DNA from: JAKPQD01 sp029572965
GTDB taxonomy: Bacteria; Bacteroidota; Bacteroidia; Bacteroidales; DTGW01
Direction of reading: 5' to 3'
Length of the DNA: 9,104 nt
Assembly (NCBI GenBank): GCA_035374585.1
Contig: DAOSPF010000100.1
Location: 1-9,104, forward strand
The notes beneath the pieces were generated by a model. That model was not told the origin of the DNA, ran no database searches, and was given only the letters and a program-made list of their open reading frames with translations. Below are positions 5,934 to 9,104 of the stretch, one piece after another. Both the position numbers and the translations under genes were made by a program. Every line of letters starts with the position of its first letter. The stretch's first letter is position 1.

Positions 5934-6806
5934 TTAATGGATAATATAAGGCTTTACTTTTTCTATTTCTTTTTCATTGAATACTTTTTCTTTGGCAAGA
6001 AAATCTAAAGTTAATGGGTTTCTCCCAAGTTGGCGGTATTTCAATATTATTTTAGCTTTTTCGGGCCCAATATACGGATGGCGGTATAAGTGCCTGGCTT
6101 CTGCTGAATTTAAAGATATATGACGAATTGCAGATGTGTCAATGCGTATTTCGTTGGCTATTTTATCGAGCATTTGTTGGTTAAAACCAAATACTTCCAG
6201 CAATTGATTTTTTGAATAATACCCACCAAGCAAACTACGGTATTTCAGGATACGTTTTGTGAAAGAAGGGTCTATACCTGGCAGTTTTTCTATGGTAGTA
6301 CTGTCGGCAGTGTTAATTTCTACCAATGATGGTGGTTTTACATGTGCTATATTATTGTTTGTTTCTTTTTTATTGGTTTCTACAAATAAATAAGGTTGAA
6401 TTTGAATAAACAAAGCAGAATCAAAGCCATAAATTTTCAAAACATCTTCGGGTTTATTGAATTTACCACCATGAGCGAGGTATTTTTCAATCCTTTCGGC
6501 AATGTATGGCTTAACATCCAGGGCTATCCATTGCTCTTTTGTGGCAGTGTTGATGTTGGTGATTTGGTATGTCTTTGTTTCTTTAGTTGTTGAAGAGTTT
6601 TGCAGCGAGGCTAATAAGCTGTCGTATATGTGGTTAAGTTGTTTTTGGGTTTGTAAGTTATGTGGCTCGCTAAACTCTTTGTAAATACCTGGAATAAATA
6701 ATGAAAGTACAATTAATGCGGATATTACCAAAGAAGCCCTTCGTGCTGAAGGCGAAAAATAGGTAAAATCGTCAAAGAAATTCTTTAACTGTCTTTTAAG
6801 AGTCAT
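5934..6806 (-). CDS. Membrane-anchored protein with three ComEA-like helix-hairpin-helix repeats
   Basis: The product is 290 residues. A short cytoplasmic N terminus (MTLKRQLKNFFDDF, then SPSARR) precedes one transmembrane segment (about 24-41, ASLVISALIVLSLFIPGI), so the rest should face the periplasm. After a polar linker come three ComEA/HHH_3-type units: about 82-140 (NINTATKEQWIAL, HGGKFNKPEDVLKIYGF), 162-220 (EINTADSTTIEKLPGI, GGYYSKNQLLEVFGF) and 229-290 (SLNSAEARHLYRHPYIGPEKAKIILKYR). Such units bind DNA in ComEA, but they also occur in type II secretion GspK-like and other proteins, so DNA uptake is only a possibility. Only the second unit has the classic LPGI hairpin; the third has PYIGPEKA and the first is degenerate. 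It lies 69 bases after the TamL-like gene and has a strong promoter of its own in that gap. No other competence gene is present. Confidence 0.85.
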   Translation of the reverse strand: MTLKRQLKNFFDDFTYFSPSARRASLVISALIVLSLFIPGIYKEFSEPHNLQTQKQLNHIYDSLLASLQNSSTTKETKTYQITNINTATKEQWIALDVKPYIAERIEKYLAHGGKFNKPEDVLKIYGFDSALFIQIQPYLFVETNKKETNNNIAHVKPPSLVEINTADSTTIEKLPGIDPSFTKRILKYRSLLGGYYSKNQLLEVFGFNQQMLDKIANEIRIDTSAIRHISLNSAEARHLYRHPYIGPEKAKIILKYRQLGRNPLTLDFLAKEKVFNEKEIEKVKPYIIH

Positions 6807-6823
6807 AGTTTATAAGGTTTGGG

Positions 6824-6849
6824 TATTTCAAATATAAGCATTTGAAATA
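6824..6849. repeat. Perfect 10-base inverted repeat upstream of the HhH gene
   Basis: TATTTCAAAT (6824-6833) and ATTTGAAATA (6840-6849) are exact reverse complements separated by ATAAGC. The repeat lies 27 bases beyond the TamL-like stop codon and 18 bases before the HhH start, and it overlaps the -7 box of the predicted promoter. The position suits an operator; as RNA it could also be a weak AT-only hairpin after the TamL-like gene. Confidence 0.7.
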
Positions 6850-6859
6850 AATTCCCAAA
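6829..6859 (-). promoter_or_regulatory. Bacteroidota-type promoter for the HhH gene
   Basis: Read on the minus strand, TTTG (6859-6856), a 19-base spacer and TATATTTG (6836-6829) match the Bacteroidota sigma-ABfr consensus TTTG-N19-21-TAnnTTTG at every defined position. Transcription would start roughly at 6820-6824, giving a very short leader before the ATG at 6806. This is the best promoter match found in the window. Confidence 0.72.
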
Positions 6860-6875
6860 ACTTGTAATGCGAATT

Positions 6876-9104
6876 TTAGAAAGGATAACCAATGCCGAAA
6901 ACAATGTTCATGATTTGAGAAAATGTTTTTTCATATTTTGGTATCCACCTTTTACCTTCTGGCATTGAAGGGTCGCGAAGTTTAGCGGCTATATCTATTC
7001 GTAGGATAAAGAAAGAAAAATCAATACGGGCACCCCAACCTCCACCAACGGCTAATTGAGGAATAAATGTTTTTAGGTCAAATTTTGCATCTTCACGTTC
7101 TTCATTTTTACTAATAGACCAGATGTTGCCAGCATCAACAAACAAGGTGCCTTCCAGTTTCCAAAACATTTTAAAACGGTATTCGAGGTTGCTTTCAATT
7201 TTCAATTCAGAGGCTTTATCCGGGAAGCTGGCTTGTTTCACATCTTTATATGATCCAGGGCCTAAACTGCGAACAGACCATGCGCGCATGCTATTTGAAC
7301 CTCCTGCAAAATATAACCTTTCAAAAGGAATACTTTTTGAATTTCCATAAGGATATGCAATGCCCGAATACAAACGTAGAACAACCTTATCGTTTCTGAA
7401 TGTTGGAAAATATCTACGAATGTCTATGTCAAATTTTAAATACTGGGCAAAGGGGATTCCCATTATTTCATAGCTATTTTCTTTGTTTCTGGGTTCTTTT
7501 AACATATTCATAAAAAAATATGCTGAATTTCCGGATGATTCAAGATTTGTCCGTAAATACCAAAAATTGGCATTTACTTTTGGTTTTTGATTGCTGAATA
7601 CATAGTTAATTCCTGTAGCAGCAACAAGGTGGTTCATAAAACTATATCTCAAATATGTGGTGTCAATGCCGGCTTTGAATGCCGTGTCAATTTCTAATAT
7701 TTTGATAAAGTTAATGTCTGCCGGATAAACAGTAAAAGCCCCATTCCGCTTGTTTTTCCATTGATAGTTATAGTTGATGTTGGCTACCCTGTTAGAATAA
7801 TTTAATTGTTTAAGGTAAGCGTATGATAATGAAATGTTGGTGACCGGGTTGTTTTCGCGTTGGAAATTGGCCAGGTTGAACGGGATAATTATTTTAGGCA
7901 ATTTCAAACTGGCAGATGCACTTAAGTCAAGCAAATATTTCAAATCAATGTCATTGGTACTTTTAACCGCTTCAGAAGCTCCTTTGATTTTAAAGTCAAA
8001 AGTCTCAGCGCCTTTAAAAACGTTACGGTGCTGATAATTAATACTTCCAGCTACCCCAAACCCGGTACGGTTGGTAAGTTCCCCTTCAGTTTGTATAGAC
8101 TGTGCAGCATTGGTAGTAAGCTGTATCCGGCAATTTATCGGTACAATGCTGTCTGTTGTGTCTCTGGCTGCTTCGTAAAAGCTTATGTTTACAAATTTGA
8201 ATACCCTCAGGGCCATCAGTGCCTGGTATGTAGCATCGAGGTCGTCTTGGATGAAAAGCTTTCCTTCTATAAGGTATAGGGCATTTGAAATGAGTTTTGG
8301 CTTTACCGTTTTATCTTCGCGGTAAATAAACTCTACATCGCCTATAGAAGTAACATCAAACATGTTTTTATCAAGTTGATAGTCTGCCGAATCAATACTC
8401 CGGCTATTTTCTACCCATACCTGTATATCTTTCAGACGATATTGAATATGATTGTGCTCGTTTATTTCTCCGGCTTCGTTGCGTTCAATAACATTTCCTA
8501 TTTCAATTTTCAATTTAACGCTATTGTTGCCGCCAGAAGTATCGGCTTCATAAGAAATATATTCTTTTGAGAAACCAAAATATCCTTGGTTTCTAACATA
8601 ACGCTCTATCCGTGCCCGCTCATTTTCCAGTTTAAGTGTGGTGAAAACTTCGCCTTTTTTTATCAGGCAATTGATAGTATCAGCGTATATGATTTTTTTT
8701 ATCAATGTGTCTTTAAAAAAATACGTTATTTCGCTGGTACGATACTGTTTCCCGGGATTGACATAATAGCTGATTTTTGCATTTTGCTTTTCGTCTAAAG
8801 TGGCGGTGTCTTTTACCACAGCATTGAAATATCCTTCGTTGAACAAAAATAACTGCATCTGCTTTGAGCTTTGCTGCGTAAGGGTATAGTCGTATATAAC
8901 AGGAGCTTCGCCTATTTTACGTAATGTGCGGCTAAAAAACTTGTTGCTGCCGGGGGTGGATAAATTGTATAAACCTAAGTACCAACGGTATCTGCCTAAT
9001 ACTTTTTTGTTGGGTGATTGTTTGATATAGGGTAAAAGGTCAATATCTGTTATTCCCCCTTTAGGAATTTTTACTTCGTTGTCCTGTAAAAGATATTTGC
9101 CCTC
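6876..9104 (-). CDS. TamL-like BamA/TamA-family outer-membrane protein (N terminus missing)
   Basis: The frame is open from the right edge, giving 742 visible residues. An internal ATG at 8858 is not the real start, because 82 upstream codons are clearly coding (EGKYLLQDNEVKIPKGGI at the edge). EGKYLL followed by a short strand is typical of the first POTRA-like domain just after the lipoprotein signal in Bacteroidota TamL proteins, so probably only a few dozen residues are missing. Residues 1 to about 335 form POTRA-like repeats (LFNEGYFNAVV, YVRNQGYFGF, LMALRVFKFVNI). From about 338 (TEGELTNRTGFGVAGSINY) to the end is a beta-barrel of about 400 residues, finishing GIGYPF with the terminal Phe expected of outer-membrane barrels. 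The L6-loop motif reads M606-R607-A608-W609 after FAGGSNS. BamA itself is less likely given the EGKYLL start. The role is insertion or export of outer-membrane proteins; a TamB partner is not visible here. Confidence 0.87.
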   Translation of the reverse strand, partial: EGKYLLQDNEVKIPKGGITDIDLLPYIKQSPNKKVLGRYRWYLGLYNLSTPGSNKFFSRTLRKIGEAPVIYDYTLTQQSSKQMQLFLFNEGYFNAVVKDTATLDEKQNAKISYYVNPGKQYRTSEITYFFKDTLIKKIIYADTINCLIKKGEVFTTLKLENERARIERYVRNQGYFGFSKEYISYEADTSGGNNSVKLKIEIGNVIERNEAGEINEHNHIQYRLKDIQVWVENSRSIDSADYQLDKNMFDVTSIGDVEFIYREDKTVKPKLISNALYLIEGKLFIQDDLDATYQALMALRVFKFVNISFYEAARDTTDSIVPINCRIQLTTNAAQSIQTEGELTNRTGFGVAGSINYQHRNVFKGAETFDFKIKGASEAVKSTNDIDLKYLLDLSASASLKLPKIIIPFNLANFQRENNPVTNISLSYAYLKQLNYSNRVANINYNYQWKNKRNGAFTVYPADINFIKILEIDTAFKAGIDTTYLRYSFMNHLVAATGINYVFSNQKPKVNANFWYLRTNLESSGNSAYFFMNMLKEPRNKENSYEIMGIPFAQYLKFDIDIRRYFPTFRNDKVVLRLYSGIAYPYGNSKSIPFERLYFAGGSNSMRAWSVRSLGPGSYKDVKQASFPDKASELKIESNLEYRFKMFWKLEGTLFVDAGNIWSISKNEEREDAKFDLKTFIPQLAVGGGWGARIDFSFFILRIDIAAKLRDPSMPEGKRWIPKYEKTFSQIMNIVFGIGYPF

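Noticed and set aside
7123..8798. Several plus-strand open frames of 60-85 residues inside the TamL-like gene
   Set aside because: They are antisense to a clear coding frame and show no domain, start context or promoter of their own.
6876..8858. TamL-like gene starting at the ATG at 8858
   Set aside because: The frame stays open to the right edge and the 82 upstream codons encode a recognisable POTRA-like start, so this ATG is internal.
1..9104. CRISPR array, insertion sequence, tRNA, rRNA, phage or defence genes
   Set aside because: No regularly spaced repeats, transposase or integrase motifs, cloverleaf sequences or defence domains were seen on either strand.

Overview
The window looks like a piece of a Bacteroidota genome, probably a draft or metagenome-assembled contig. 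The base composition is AT-rich and intergenic DNA is very AT-rich. Start codons lack clear Shine-Dalgarno sequences. At least one promoter fits the Bacteroidota form TTTG-N19-TAnnTTTG. The gene families are also typical of the phylum: a carboxypeptidase-like regulatory-domain protein, a DUF6588-type outer-membrane protein and a TamL-like BamA/TamA protein. A run of exactly 100 N (3667-3766) marks a scaffold gap inside a gene. I cannot name the genus.

Layout. Positions 1-1053 (minus) hold the N-terminal 351 residues of an exported carboxypeptidase-like regulatory-domain protein that runs off the left edge. A divergent intergenic region follows, and then four genes on the plus strand. These are queD and queF (7-deazaguanine/queuosine precursor synthesis, joined by a one-base overlap), a 377-residue membrane-anchored protein of unknown function, and a DUF6588-like secreted or outer-membrane protein interrupted by the gap. 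The plus-strand block ends in a double hairpin terminator region (4466-4543) that also serves the converging minus-strand block. Read in its own direction, the minus-strand block is a TamL-like outer-membrane assembly protein (runs off the right edge, N terminus missing), a membrane-anchored protein with three helix-hairpin-helix repeats that has its own promoter, a 402-base non-coding stretch rich in small inverted repeats, and pfkA (ATP-dependent 6-phosphofructokinase).

Function. QueD and QueF are two of the steps from GTP to preQ1; queE and queC are not in the window. The envelope proteins (TamL-like, DUF6588-like, the carboxypeptidase-like regulatory-domain protein and the 377-residue anchored protein) form no single recognisable pathway. 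pfkA is a stand-alone glycolytic gene. I see no mobile element, CRISPR array, tRNA, rRNA or defence system. This is mostly an ordinary chromosomal region. The points most worth a second look are a QueF whose usual FHE motif reads FAE, the inverted repeat built into the HhH gene's promoter, the structured leader of pfkA, and the unassigned 377-residue protein.
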